A program made the position numbers and the translations under genes. From Filimonas lacunae (GTDB lineage Bacteria > Bacteroidota > Bacteroidia > Chitinophagales > Chitinophagaceae): 64,000 nt of DNA. The DNA lies in the NCBI RefSeq assembly GCF_002355595.1, contig NZ_AP017422.1, positions 5,646,823-5,710,822 on the forward strand, written 5' to 3'. Every line of letters starts with the position of its first letter. The stretch's first letter is position 1. Under the pieces are notes generated by a model. The model searched no databases, had not been told where the DNA came from, and worked only from the letters and a program-made list of their open reading frames with translations. This document shows positions 26,750-35,701 of this stretch, in pieces.

Positions 26750-29692
26750 TTACTTCACACTTACCAGCACTTTAATTTTACCGGTTTCGCCATCAAAGTT
26801 TTCTAAAGCTTTACCCAATACCTGTCCGGTGCGTACCTTATCCATATCCGCTTTCATAGCATAACCCGCACGTGAAGCAGTCACCAGCATATCGCCACGT
26901 TTAACAGGACCGTTTTCGTTACACACTTTAGTAGGAATAACACCAATAACGCCCATAGGTACTTTACTGCTTTGATCAACGTCAATGCTATCTTCTGTTA
27001 ATAACACACCGGGATTAGTAGCGTACACGCCTGCTACCAGAGTAGAATAAGGAGTAGCTGATTTTTCAACTGAGCGATCGCCAGAGGTAGCAATTACCAA
27101 CACATCTCCTGGTTCGTAAGCAGTACGGTCGCCGGTAACATCAAATGATTCCGCTATGTCAGCCCCGCTATTTTGCGTGCCGCCGTTAAAGAACCCTCTG
27201 CCCGCTTTGTTAATACGTACGATATTACTCCCAGCACTTTGAAAAGTAGCCAGATTACCCGATGCACCAGTGTGGTTAATGAGTAAAGCATTACCTGTTC
27301 CGGCATTATTAATTTGTACAGTGTTTTGTCCATTAGCCGTATTGAAATTGGCAAATCTACCTGCACGGCCGGTACCAAAATTGGGAGTCCACCCAAACAC
27401 AGCACTACCATTACCATCACAGGTGCTCTCAACCCCATCGCCATCTTTACCGGCATTAGCTGTAATACCATTGCCATTACCATCAGCCAAAGCAAGAACA
27501 GCAGGACCATTGCCGGCTGTATTAGAAGCATAGAATAAGCCTGCATAACCACCGGTACCAGATGAAACACCGTATACACCTGCTGTGCCGAAGTTGGCAA
27601 AAATGGAATTCACTTCGCCTTTTATTGCTGCAGAAGTACCCTGGGTATTATCCACTTTAAAACTACCTGCGTTACCATTACCCACTGTTTTAGCAGTAAG
27701 CAGCTCGGTAGTATTAGAGCTATTGAAATTTTCAAAACGTGCTGCCTTACCGGTTGCAAAAGAAGGTACCCAGCCATATACTGCTGTACCAGCACCATCT
27801 ATATTGGCTTCCACTGCATTACCATCTTTGCCTGCATTAGCTGTAATGGCATTACCATTACCGTCTGTCAAGGCCACTAATGCATGACCATTACCAGCAG
27901 GATTCGATGCATAGAATAAACCTGCACGCCCCCCCGTTCCGGATGAGATACCAAAGATGCCGGCAGCGCCAAAGTTTCCGAATATAGTATTTACTTCTCC
28001 TCTTACGGCAGCAGCCACACTATTGGTATTATCTACAATAAAGGATGCAGCATTACCTTGCGTATCATCCGGGATACTACCATTACTATTGCTTACTACT
28101 TCCAATGTGTTCACTTCATTACTACTATTGAAGTTTTCAAAACGTCCTGCACGGCCTGTACTGTTGTTAAGTCCCACCTGGCCATACACGCCTATTGCAT
28201 TACCCGAAGTGTTTGTTGAAATAAAACCTCTTACACCATAACCACCACCATCATTACGGCCTACAACAGCTCCTGCAATATCACTGGTAGTACGTCCAAC
28301 CACCGCTTCGCCCGCACCATTGTTATCTCCTATAATGCCGGCAGAAGTTTGTGCAGAAGTAGCACCATGTACCGCAAAACCAGCACCTGTAAAGCTTTCT
28401 ATCCCTGCTCCATTACCTGTAGTGCTTACATTGACTACGGTGCCATTACCTACAGTACTCGCATTGAATACATTGTTATTATTGGAATTATTGAATATGG
28501 AAAAATTAGCTGCAATGCCATTGGTACTGGTAGCATTTAAACCGGTACCAGAGTTACTGTTGGCATATACACCATAACCGTTACCAGAGGAGTTACCGTA
28601 TACACCTAAACCGTTAGGCGTAACACCATACACACCCCAGCCAGATCCGTTTTGTGAACCCCAAACCCCTATACCTAAGCCACCGGTACCATTGTTGATT
28701 CCTCTTACTGCAGAAGAAAAACCACCTGGTGCTGTAGAATTCACTATACCTCTTACAGCCGCAATGCTGGAAGTGGTTACATTAGATATACCTTCTATTG
28801 GCGTACCATCACCATCATTGGTAAGCGAGAACAAAGTGCTCGCATTGTTTTCATTGGCAACATATGGCAGTGCAAAGCCTCCGGCACCAGGAGAAGGCTT
28901 CCAGTTAGTACCATCAAACTGTAAGTATTGACCAGCAGCAGGTGCAGTATTAATTACCGGAAATCCCTGCAGCTTTATTACAACCGGATTAGGATAGTTG
29001 CCGGATAAATCGCCACCGGCTACACCACTGGTAATTTCACCGGAAGGACCGGCAGGGCCTTGTGGACCAGCGGGACCAGTAGCACCTACAGGACCAATAG
29101 GGCCAGCAGGACCTGTGGCACCGGCAGGACCAGTAGCACCTACGGCACCAGGCAGACCAGGTAAACCAGGCGTACCTTGTGGACCAGCAGGACCAGCGGG
29201 ACCGGCAGGGCCAGTAGCACCAGCAGGACCAGCAGCGCCTGGTAAGCCTTGTGGCCCCGGATCACCGGCAGGACCAGCAGGGCCAGGATTACCAGAAGCC
29301 GCAAATAAAGCATAAGGCACACTCAATAATTGAGTGGTCCCCATATCCGAGAAGCTCGTTCCTCCATTAATGTCTATCTCTGTTTGCAAATGCTTTTCAC
29401 CACTACCCCAGGTAACAGTATTAAAAGCATCTCCTGTAGGCGTTCCCTTACCTATCATAATGGCAAAGTGCCCAAATGCGTTTGTTTCTAATTTGTGTAC
29501 TTCCTGGTACACAGTTTCACCGGTAGCTGAAGCATTATGTACAGAAATACGCAGGGATATTTTTTTCTGTGCAATGATATTGCCATCCACCGTTCTGGCA
29601 ACGCCCTGGTAGTTAAACGCCTGTGGCGCCTGCGCACATACGCTCAGGCATAGCAACAGACATGCGATCAAAGAGTAAAGTTCTTTTTTCAC
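26750..29692 (-). CDS. Collagen-like Gly-X-Y repeat surface protein
   Basis: 980 residues. Signal peptide (1-20), an N-terminal beta domain beginning [16 protein letters not shown] that is common in Bacteroidota fibre proteins (21-133), an uninterrupted Gly-X-Y collagen tract (134-219, about 28 triplets, mostly GPA/GAT/GPQ), then a long Gly/Asn-rich region of short beta repeats (about 270-840) with two clear tandem copies of about 130 residues. The C-terminal 135 residues ([10 protein letters not shown]... to the end) form a compact domain like those ending fibre or tail-spike proteins. Likely a trimeric surface fibre. No T9SS sorting domain is visible, so its export route is open. Confidence 0.85.
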   Translation of the reverse strand: MKKELYSLIACLLLCLSVCAQAPQAFNYQGVARTVDGNIIAQKKISLRISVHNASATGETVYQEVHKLETNAFGHFAIMIGKGTPTGDAFNTVTWGSGEKHLQTEIDINGGTSFSDMGTTQLLSVPYALFAASGNPGPAGPAGDPGPQGLPGAAGPAGATGPAGPAGPAGPQGTPGLPGLPGAVGATGPAGATGPAGPIGPVGATGPAGPQGPAGPSGEITSGVAGGDLSGNYPNPVVIKLQGFPVINTAPAAGQYLQFDGTNWKPSPGAGGFALPYVANENNASTLFSLTNDGDGTPIEGISNVTTSSIAAVRGIVNSTAPGGFSSAVRGINNGTGGLGIGVWGSQNGSGWGVYGVTPNGLGVYGNSSGNGYGVYANSNSGTGLNATSTNGIAANFSIFNNSNNNNVFNASTVGNGTVVNVSTTGNGAGIESFTGAGFAVHGATSAQTSAGIIGDNNGAGEAVVGRTTSDIAGAVVGRNDGGGYGVRGFISTNTSGNAIGVYGQVGLNNSTGRAGRFENFNSSNEVNTLEVVSNSNGSIPDDTQGNAASFIVDNTNSVAAAVRGEVNTIFGNFGAAGIFGISSGTGGRAGLFYASNPAGNGHALVALTDGNGNAITANAGKDGNAVEANIDGAGTAVYGWVPSFATGKAARFENFNSSNTTELLTAKTVGNGNAGSFKVDNTQGTSAAIKGEVNSIFANFGTAGVYGVSSGTGGYAGLFYASNTAGNGPAVLALADGNGNGITANAGKDGDGVESTCDGNGSAVFGWTPNFGTGRAGRFANFNTANGQNTVQINNAGTGNALLINHTGASGNLATFQSAGSNIVRINKAGRGFFNGGTQNSGADIAESFDVTGDRTAYEPGDVLVIATSGDRSVEKSATPYSTLVAGVYATNPGVLLTEDSIDVDQSSKVPMGVIGVIPTKVCNENGPVKRGDMLVTASRAGYAMKADMDKVRTGQVLGKALENFDGETGKIKVLVSVK
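27368..28153 (-). repeat. Two tandem protein-level repeats of about 130 residues in the collagen-like gene
   Basis: Residues 514-648 and 649-775 align throughout: each begins A[10 protein letters not shown], then VDNT, R/KGEVN, FxNFGxAG, [15 protein letters not shown] and ITANAGKDG blocks. A third, partial copy starts at 776 (AGRFANFN). This indicates internal segment duplication. Confidence 0.8.
29036..29293 (-). repeat. Gly-X-Y collagen tract (DNA repeats with 9-nt and 3-nt periods)
   Basis: Codes for residues 134-219 of the collagen-like protein. On the + strand it reads as runs of ggaccagcagg / ggaccagtagcacc with small changes. Such tracts slip easily, so length may vary between strains. 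Confidence 0.85.
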
Positions 29693-29725
29693 GTTCTAAA
29701 CAATTAAATGATGATGTAAGAGTGA

Positions 29726-30271
29726 TTAGTTAACCTTAATGATTTTGTAAGGTTTGAAGTTGGTGTAAGTGCCGTCTTTCTGGCGGCGTGTATTGAAAAA
29801 TTTCAGCCAGTAAAATCCGGCCGGGTATTGTTGCATGGGAATTACCAGCTTATTCTTTTGCAGATTAAACTGCTTGATAAGCCTTTCAGAAGCATCGTAC
29901 AGGTCTACACGATAGTCATCAAAATTATCATCATATACGTACACGGTTAAATTCGTTCTCACCGGGTTGGGATAGGCTTCTACCCTTATTCGGCTATACC
30001 ATTGCGTACGTGTGTCAAATTTTGAGGTTTCCACAATCTGCTTTTGCTGAAAGCCTTCTGTACATACAAAAGCATCGTTGCTTTTGCTGGTTAAGGTGGC
30101 TACCGCTAATTCACCTATGGAATAATTCACTTCAACACCTTGTGCCGAAGTTAGTGTACCTGCAGACCCAACCAGGGTGCGTTCCAGGCTTTGTCCGTAA
30201 CATACCCCGGAGAACAGGATACATATGGGAAACAATAACGGGGAAGGACGTAGGAGTAGATTTTTACGCAT
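29726..30271 (-). CDS. Secreted protein with T9SS type A sorting domain
   Basis: 181 residues from ATG 30271; ten residues longer from 30301, but MRKNLLLRP begins a normal signal peptide that ends near GVCYGQ. Middle part (about 25-80): SAGTLTSAQGVEVNYSIGELAVATLT and the FVCTEGFQQ motif seen in many short Bacteroidota T9SS proteins. The C-terminal type A sorting domain (about 95-181) has AYPNPVRTNLTVYV and ends FKPYKIIKVN. Exported through T9SS and probably attached via PorV/PorU. First structural gene after the LytTR regulator, 33 bp before the collagen-like gene. Confidence 0.85.
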   Translation of the reverse strand: MRKNLLLRPSPLLFPICILFSGVCYGQSLERTLVGSAGTLTSAQGVEVNYSIGELAVATLTSKSNDAFVCTEGFQQKQIVETSKFDTRTQWYSRIRVEAYPNPVRTNLTVYVYDDNFDDYRVDLYDASERLIKQFNLQKNKLVIPMQQYPAGFYWLKFFNTRRQKDGTYTNFKPYKIIKVN

Positions 30272-30344
30272 AAGCAACAGCTTTTGTTTCAGAATGAACA
30301 TTAAAGCTAGTAAGCTTATTATGGCGTTTAGGTCAGCTTTAGAA

Positions 30345-30373
30345 AACGCATTTATCTATTTAGATAACGCGTT
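30345..30373. terminator. Inverted repeat after the LytTR gene (probable terminator)
   Basis: AACGC-AT-TTATCT and AGATAA-C-GCGTT form an imperfect 11-bp stem with an ATTT loop; T-runs follow on the + strand and a shorter one on the - strand. It separates the LytTR gene from the T9SS-protein gene. An operator role is also possible. Confidence 0.5.
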
Positions 30374-30393
30374 CTTTTTTAAAGGCAACGCAA

Positions 30394-30861
30394 TTACACG
30401 CATCTTTCATGCATACATCTCAAAAAATCTGTTTTACGGCGTGTAGCCACTTCCAGCACTGCACCATCTGTCATTTGCACCAAAAACTCATCTCCCTTAT
30501 TCACCTTTACCAGGTAATTGAGGTTAATGATATGTGATTTATGTATTCTGTAAAAATGGTGAGGCAGCAGCATTGCTTCATAGTCGCGTAAGGTACGTGC
30601 CACCGTTATTTTACGGCCATTGGCTAAGGTAAACACACTGTAGTTGTTTTCGCCAAGCACTCTTACAATTTGTGAAACAGGGATAAAATGAACTTCGCGG
30701 GCACTTTGCAGCATAATGGTATCGGAAGCAATTTTATTTTCGGCGGGTAGGGTGTTGCGTTTGTCCACTATAATTTCAACACCAGGCATAAAACCAGAGA
30801 GCTTTTCAACAAGGCCACTGATGTCTTGTTGTTCTTCGTCAGCAACGATAACCTTTATCAT
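30394..30861 (-). CDS. LytTR DNA-binding regulator with a vestigial receiver domain
   Basis: 155 residues from ATG 30861 (an upstream in-frame start at 30900 adds 13 less likely residues). The first 30 residues, MIKVIVADEEQQDISGLVEKL, look like the first strand and helix of a response-regulator receiver, including the acidic residues, but the protein then passes into a linker with no phospho-acceptor aspartate. Residues about 50-150 are a full LytTR domain (VHFIPVSQIVRV..., HHFYRIHKSHIINLNYL). It is probably not controlled by phosphorylation. It lies just upstream of, and on the same strand as, the surface-protein genes it might control. Confidence 0.85.
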   Translation of the reverse strand: MIKVIVADEEQQDISGLVEKLSGFMPGVEIIVDKRNTLPAENKIASDTIMLQSAREVHFIPVSQIVRVLGENNYSVFTLANGRKITVARTLRDYEAMLLPHHFYRIHKSHIINLNYLVKVNKGDEFLVQMTDGAVLEVATRRKTDFLRCMHERCV

Positions 30862-30907
30862 AGTAATAGCTTTAACGCTTAAATATATTTTGTTTCCCAA
30901 AATAGCT

Positions 30908-30929
30908 CTATAACCTATTTAGGTTATAG
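30908..30929. promoter_or_regulatory. Perfect inverted repeat upstream of the LytTR gene (candidate operator)
   Basis: CTATAACCTA, TT, TAGGTTATAG: 10-bp arms with a 2-nt spacer, 47 bp before the LytTR start. No T-run follows, so a terminator is unlikely. The symmetry fits binding by a dimeric regulator. Confidence 0.5.
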
Positions 30930-31033
30930 CACTGTATGTACGATATATCTATGCTCAAAGCCTGTGCCTTAAGGAACACACTAGTGATTAATCACTATCG
31001 AATGCAGGATTGGTAAAAGGCAGGAATGATAAA

Positions 31034-31061
31034 AAAACCCTCCGTGTAAGCGGAGGGTTTT
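31034..31061 (-). terminator. Terminator after the OmpA-like gene
   Basis: Perfect 11-bp stem AAAACCCTCCG / CGGAGGGTTTT with a 6-nt loop, T-rich on the - strand side, 24 bp past the stop of the OmpA-family gene. Confidence 0.85.
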
Positions 31062-31084
31062 ATAGGGCAAAAAGTATCACGAAC

Positions 31085-32683
31085 TTATTTAGTGCGCTTT
31101 AAATTTGGGTGCGGAGCAGGTACTGAGTTAGGACCTTCTTCCGTAGTTCCCTGGAAGTCTACTGTGTTAGAATCACCTTCTTGACCGTAAGTGAAGATCA
31201 GGCGGCCTTCAGAGATACCTTGTTTTTCAACCAGGTATTTTTCAACTGCATTTACGCGATCCCAGCTTAATTGCTGTGCACGTTTGTCAGAAGCACCGTA
31301 ACCGATGATTTTTACTTTACAAGTTGGGTTCGCATTCAGTTTTTCAGCTACGCTGTTCAGGATAGACTCACCGTCTTTGCTGATTTTAACTGAACCACTT
31401 TTGAACTGTAAGCTAGGCAGGTTGTTGATTGAACAAGCTGGTACCAGTTGTAAATTAGCGATTTTGTCGCGTAATTCTTTGCAGCACTCAGGCTCTGGAC
31501 AATTACCAACGCCATCAGCGTTAACAGGGAAACATTTTTGAGGAGTCAGTAATTCCTTGTCTTTGTAGTCAGGAACACCGTCACCATCTGTATCTAAAGC
31601 ACGACCGCGAGCGTCAACTGGTGCACCAGCTGGTGTGTTTGGCTCCAGGTCAAATTGATCAGTTACACCATCACCATCTGCATCAGGCAGAACTGGAGGA
31701 GGTAACTTCATGTGCTTTGGATTGTTCAACTCATTGTAGATGAAGTTGTTCGGGTTGATCCACCATAATGGAGCAACTCTCTTAGAGGAGTTTCCGATAG
31801 CCAGACCACCGCGGATTGCAGTGTAGCTATAGAAATCATTTGATTTACCAGCATTCACACCGTCCATGTCGTCAGAGAAAGGAACTGTAAGTCTTTCTTC
31901 AACGCCTAAAGACAGGCGAGAGCTCAGTTTGAAGGAAATACCAGCACCGAAGCTAACAGCGTGGCGGATCAGCTGGTTGTCGTTAACACGACCAACTGGT
32001 TCACGGTTACCGTTTGTTACAGGAGCATTGCTGTTATAACCGTTCATTTTGTCTTTCAGCGCCTTTTTGATGTCAGATCTTTTGCCACCAAAAGGAACAC
32101 CTGTTAGGTTTGCACCGGTTAAGCTGTTGTCTACATCCACATCAGCAACAACTAAGCTATAACCAACGAAGGTATAGATGTTTGTTTTAGGATTGCCTCT
32201 GTAATGGCTTAAAGTGTTCAGAGACGCAATGAAATCCAGGTTACCCTGATGCGTTCTGTTTCTGTAGTTTGCTACATACTGTTGGTTTACTGCATAACCC
32301 AAAGCTGCTGCGGTTGCAGCATCTGCAGGACGAGTACGGTAATCCAAACCGTAGTTAAAAGAACCGGTGTAATCTGCTCTTACAGAGAAGATATGACCCA
32401 GTGATTTTCTTAATGATAAACCACCGCCGAAGCCTGGTCTAGCATCAATATCACCTGAAATGAATGAGTATCCACCGTGAAAACCTAATTCCCACATATC
32501 GCGCGGCTTAGCCGGGTAAGGGTATTGGTTGTTCGCGAACTCATTGTACTGAGGCAGGCGCTTGGTAGCAACCTTCGAAGAATCTTTCCACCAATCTGCG
32601 TTGGCGTCATTTTTTTGTGCAAACGTGGCCGACTGTACCAAACCTAAAAGGCCTAGTAACGCTGTGTACTTTTTGCTTGCCAT
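31085..32683 (-). CDS. OmpA family outer-membrane protein with TSP3-like calcium repeats
   Basis: 532 residues. Signal peptide (about 1-22), an N-terminal beta-barrel (about 45-320), thrombospondin type 3-like Asp-rich repeats (DADGDGVTDQFDLEPNTP and DTDGDGVPDYKD), then an OmpA C-terminal domain (about 415-515) with NPTCKVKIIGYGASDKRAQQLS and the peptidoglycan-binding Arg region DRVNAVEKYL. Links outer membrane and cell wall. Codon use shifts to CGT/GGT/GCT/AAC types unlike most neighbours, which with its consensus promoter suggests very high expression. Confidence 0.92.
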   Translation of the reverse strand: MASKKYTALLGLLGLVQSATFAQKNDANADWWKDSSKVATKRLPQYNEFANNQYPYPAKPRDMWELGFHGGYSFISGDIDARPGFGGGLSLRKSLGHIFSVRADYTGSFNYGLDYRTRPADAATAAALGYAVNQQYVANYRNRTHQGNLDFIASLNTLSHYRGNPKTNIYTFVGYSLVVADVDVDNSLTGANLTGVPFGGKRSDIKKALKDKMNGYNSNAPVTNGNREPVGRVNDNQLIRHAVSFGAGISFKLSSRLSLGVEERLTVPFSDDMDGVNAGKSNDFYSYTAIRGGLAIGNSSKRVAPLWWINPNNFIYNELNNPKHMKLPPPVLPDADGDGVTDQFDLEPNTPAGAPVDARGRALDTDGDGVPDYKDKELLTPQKCFPVNADGVGNCPEPECCKELRDKIANLQLVPACSINNLPSLQFKSGSVKISKDGESILNSVAEKLNANPTCKVKIIGYGASDKRAQQLSWDRVNAVEKYLVEKQGISEGRLIFTYGQEGDSNTVDFQGTTEEGPNSVPAPHPNLKRTK

Positions 32684-32738
32684 AGGTATAATTTAATTTT
32701 TGTTTAAAACATTGAACCCTAAATAAAACTTGGCACGG

Positions 32739-32769
32739 CAAAGTTAACTATTGAGCTAAGAAAACCAAA
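32739..32769 (-). promoter_or_regulatory. Consensus Bacteroidota promoter of the OmpA-like gene
   Basis: On the - strand: TTTG (32769-32766), exactly 19 nt, then TAACTTTG (32746-32739), a perfect match to TTTG-N19-TAnnTTTG. It lies 56 bp before the ATG at 32683. The best promoter in the window. Confidence 0.85.
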
Positions 32770-32881
32770 TTTTTAACGCTTATTTTGCCATACTCACTTG
32801 TTAATCAGACAGCAATTGCAGTGCCAATGTTGCTTTTAACATTTAATTTTTATCTAGTTATATTGCAGCCAAGTTTTGAAA

Positions 32882-33844
32882 ATGGAAGCAGCACGCCGGG
32901 TTATATCAGCAGAATTGGAACTATTTGAGGCACACTTCAGGGAGGCTGTAAAAAGCCGTGTGGCCTTGCTGGACAGGATTATGCAATATATAGTGAAGCG
33001 AAAAGGCAAGCAAATGCGCCCTATGTTCGTTTTTTTAAGCGCCCGCCTGGGAGGGCCGGTTACGGATGCTACTTATCGCGCCGCTTCACTGGTAGAGTTG
33101 CTGCATACCGCCACATTAGTGCATGACGATGTGGTAGATGATTCCCTGGAAAGAAGAGGTTTTTTTTCTATTAACGCATTGTGGAAGAATAAGATAGCGG
33201 TGCTGGTAGGTGATTATCTGCTATCAAAAGGCCTGTTGTTATCCCTTGATAACGGCGATTTTGCCGCCCTCCAGATTTTATCGCGTGCTGTAAAAATGAT
33301 GAGTGAAGGCGAACTGCTGCAAATAGAAAAAGCCCGAAACCTTAACCTCGACGAACAGATTTATTACGAAATAATTAAAGGCAAAACTGCTTCCCTTCTG
33401 TCTTCGGCTTGTGCAGCCGGCGCCAGTACTACCTTTAAAAATCCCGAAGATGTTGTGAAAATGCAGCAGTTTGGGGAAAAAGTAGGCATGGCCTTCCAAA
33501 TAAAAGACGACCTGTTCGATTATGGTAGTGCCAATGTAGGCAAACCTACCGGAAACGATATCAAGGAAAAAAAGCTCACACTTCCTCTTATTTATACGTT
33601 GAACAATTGCGATCAGGCACTGAAAAAGAAGCTTATCTATATCGTTAAGAACGAAAACACACGTAAAGACAAAGTAAAATTTGTAATAGATGCCGTAACC
33701 GACTCTGGTGGCATCCGCTACGCCAACACAAAAATGACCGGTTACCGGGATGAAGCACTGGCGCTTTTACATGAATTTGAAGACGGCGAGGTAAGGCAGG
33801 CACTGGAGCAATTGGTGCGTTATACTACCGACCGGGAATACTAA
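32882..33844 (+). CDS. Polyprenyl diphosphate synthase (trans-isoprenyl transferase)
   Basis: 320 residues from ATG 32882 (a TTG two codons earlier is also in frame). Both Asp-rich motifs are present: LVHDDVVDDSLERRG (79-93) and QIKDDLFDYGS near 205; also GKQMRPMFVFLSARL at 42-56. It condenses isopentenyl diphosphate onto an allylic primer; the absence of bulky residues before the first motif and the length fit octaprenyl/heptaprenyl (menaquinone side-chain) synthases. Divergent from the OmpA-like gene and 54 bp upstream of recJ. Confidence 0.92.
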   Translation: MEAARRVISAELELFEAHFREAVKSRVALLDRIMQYIVKRKGKQMRPMFVFLSARLGGPVTDATYRAASLVELLHTATLVHDDVVDDSLERRGFFSINALWKNKIAVLVGDYLLSKGLLLSLDNGDFAALQILSRAVKMMSEGELLQIEKARNLNLDEQIYYEIIKGKTASLLSSACAAGASTTFKNPEDVVKMQQFGEKVGMAFQIKDDLFDYGSANVGKPTGNDIKEKKLTLPLIYTLNNCDQALKKKLIYIVKNENTRKDKVKFVIDAVTDSGGIRYANTKMTGYRDEALALLHEFEDGEVRQALEQLVRYTTDREY

Positions 33845-33898
33845 TTCCTTTATCTTCATAGCAATTATTTTCTCTATTTGAATTTATTATAAGCATTC

Positions 33899-35599
33899 AT
33901 GCAAAAACGCTGGAATATACTATCTACTGCTACAGAACAAACTCAATCTCTTCAAAAGGCACTTGGTATTAATGCCACTCTTTGCAGCATACTGGTGCAA
34001 AGAGGTATCACTGAGTTTGAACAGGCCCGGCAGTTTTTCCGGCCCCAGCTATCACATTTGCACGATCCCTTTCTGATGAAGGATATGCAGAAGGCGGTTG
34101 ACCGTATTATAATGGCCATTGACAACAATGAACGTATTCTTGTATTTGGCGATTATGATGTAGATGGCACCACTTCGGTAGCATCTATGTATCGTTTTTT
34201 AAAAGCACTGCATCCACTCATCGATTTTTACATACCTCACCGTTATCGCGAGGGGTATGGTATATCACAGGAAGGCATTCGTTTTGCCCAGGACAATTAT
34301 TTTTCCCTGGTTATTTCCCTGGACTGTGGTATTAAATCTGTAGATCTGATTCAACAGGCACTGGACAATGGCATTGACTTTATTGTATGTGACCACCATT
34401 TGCCTGACGAAATATTACCACCTGCCTTTGCTATTCTTAATCCTAAGCAATCAGATTGCCCTTACCCGTATAAGGAATTATGTGGTTGTGGTGTAGGTTT
34501 TAAACTAATGCAGGCAATCAGTATTGCTAAAGGCCTGCCCGAACAAAGCTATTTAAAGTACCTCGACCTGGTGGCCACCGCCATCGCTGCTGATATAGTG
34601 CCGCTTTCAGGTGAAAACAGAACACTGGCATTTCTGGGTTTACAACAAACCAACACTGCCCCTTGTGCCGGCATTAAGGCATTGATACAAACGGGTAATA
34701 TCACCTCTGCGGTGAACATAGGCAACCTGATATTTGTAATAGCCCCCCGCATTAATGCCGCTGGCCGTATGGACGACGCCCGCAAAGCAGTGCAGCTTTT
34801 TGTGGAAGAAGATTTGGGCAAAGCCTTACAAATAGCCCAGCAGTTACACAGCGACAACAGCGATAGAAAAGAAGCAGACCTTTCTATTACAGAAGAGGCC
34901 CTGCAAATGATACGTGCCGATGAAAAGCTACTCACCCGCCAAACCACAGTATTATACAGAGATCATTGGCATAAAGGTGTAGTAGGCATAGTGGCCTCGC
35001 GCCTGATAGATTCTTATTACCGCCCTACCATTATACTTACCCGAAGCGGAGATATTGTGGCAGGTAGCGCCCGAAGCGTATCGGGCTTTAACCTGTACGA
35101 AGCCATACATGCCTGTCGTGAACATTTACTTGGGTATGGTGGCCACTTTGCTGCCGCAGGCATGACCTTATTACCCGAACAGGTAGAAGCATTCAGTAAC
35201 AAGTTTAACGAAGTGGTTGCCGCCACTATTACGGAAGCATCACTGGTTCCTGAAATTATTATAGATGCAGAGGTAAACTTCCAGGAGTTTACACAAACCT
35301 TTTATAACATCCTGTCCCAAATGGAGCCATTTGGGCCTTACAATACACGCCCCATCTTTGTAAGCAGGTTTGTAAAAGACACCGGTGCCTCTAAAGTGGT
35401 AAAAGACCAACACATCCGTTTTGTGGTAAAACAAGGTATTGTAACACTTACCGGCATTGGATTTAATATGGCCAGCCAATTTCATCTTTTACAAATGAAT
35501 CATCCGGTTGACATTGTATATACACTGGATATGAATGAATGGAATGGCGAGAAATACCTGCAAATGAAAGTGATTGATTTTAAGTTATCTGAACAATAG
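33899..35599 (+). CDS. recJ: Single-stranded-DNA-specific exonuclease RecJ
   Basis: 566 residues, typical. DHH-domain motifs: FGDYDVDGTTS (motif I, 83-93), SLDCGI (140-145) and CDHHLPD (164-170); the DHHA1 part has GYGGHFAAAGMTL. The C-terminal OB-fold completes the enzyme. Degrades ssDNA 5' to 3' in recombination and mismatch or base-excision repair. Ends before a shared hairpin terminator facing htpG. Confidence 0.96.
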   Translation: MQKRWNILSTATEQTQSLQKALGINATLCSILVQRGITEFEQARQFFRPQLSHLHDPFLMKDMQKAVDRIIMAIDNNERILVFGDYDVDGTTSVASMYRFLKALHPLIDFYIPHRYREGYGISQEGIRFAQDNYFSLVISLDCGIKSVDLIQQALDNGIDFIVCDHHLPDEILPPAFAILNPKQSDCPYPYKELCGCGVGFKLMQAISIAKGLPEQSYLKYLDLVATAIAADIVPLSGENRTLAFLGLQQTNTAPCAGIKALIQTGNITSAVNIGNLIFVIAPRINAAGRMDDARKAVQLFVEEDLGKALQIAQQLHSDNSDRKEADLSITEEALQMIRADEKLLTRQTTVLYRDHWHKGVVGIVASRLIDSYYRPTIILTRSGDIVAGSARSVSGFNLYEAIHACREHLLGYGGHFAAAGMTLLPEQVEAFSNKFNEVVAATITEASLVPEIIIDAEVNFQEFTQTFYNILSQMEPFGPYNTRPIFVSRFVKDTGASKVVKDQHIRFVVKQGIVTLTGIGFNMASQFHLLQMNHPVDIVYTLDMNEWNGEKYLQMKVIDFKLSEQ

Positions 35600-35638
35600 T
35601 AATCAACAGTAGCACGAATACGACATTTATATAAGTGA

Positions 35639-35689
35639 TGATTAAAGAAAAAGGCTTTGTTATAATAACAAAGCCTTTTTCTTTAATCA
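35639..35689. terminator. Perfect 24-bp hairpin shared by recJ and htpG
   Basis: The arm at 35639-35662 (TGATTAAAGAAAAAGGCTTT... ) and that at 35666-35689 are exact complements around a TAA loop. Both genes read into it; the A-runs and T-runs inside the arms supply U-tracts both ways. Confidence 0.85.
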
Positions 35690-35701
35690 AATAATATATC
35701 C

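Noticed and set aside
29036-29293. Regular repeats that look like a CRISPR array or a tandem satellite
   Set aside because: The repeats have 9-nt and 3-nt periods, no spacers, and translate in frame to Gly-X-Y collagen. They are coding.
26750-29692. Collagen-like fibre gene as a sign of a prophage tail
   Set aside because: No phage structural, lysis or integrase genes are near, and the protein has a signal peptide. A cellular surface protein is more likely.
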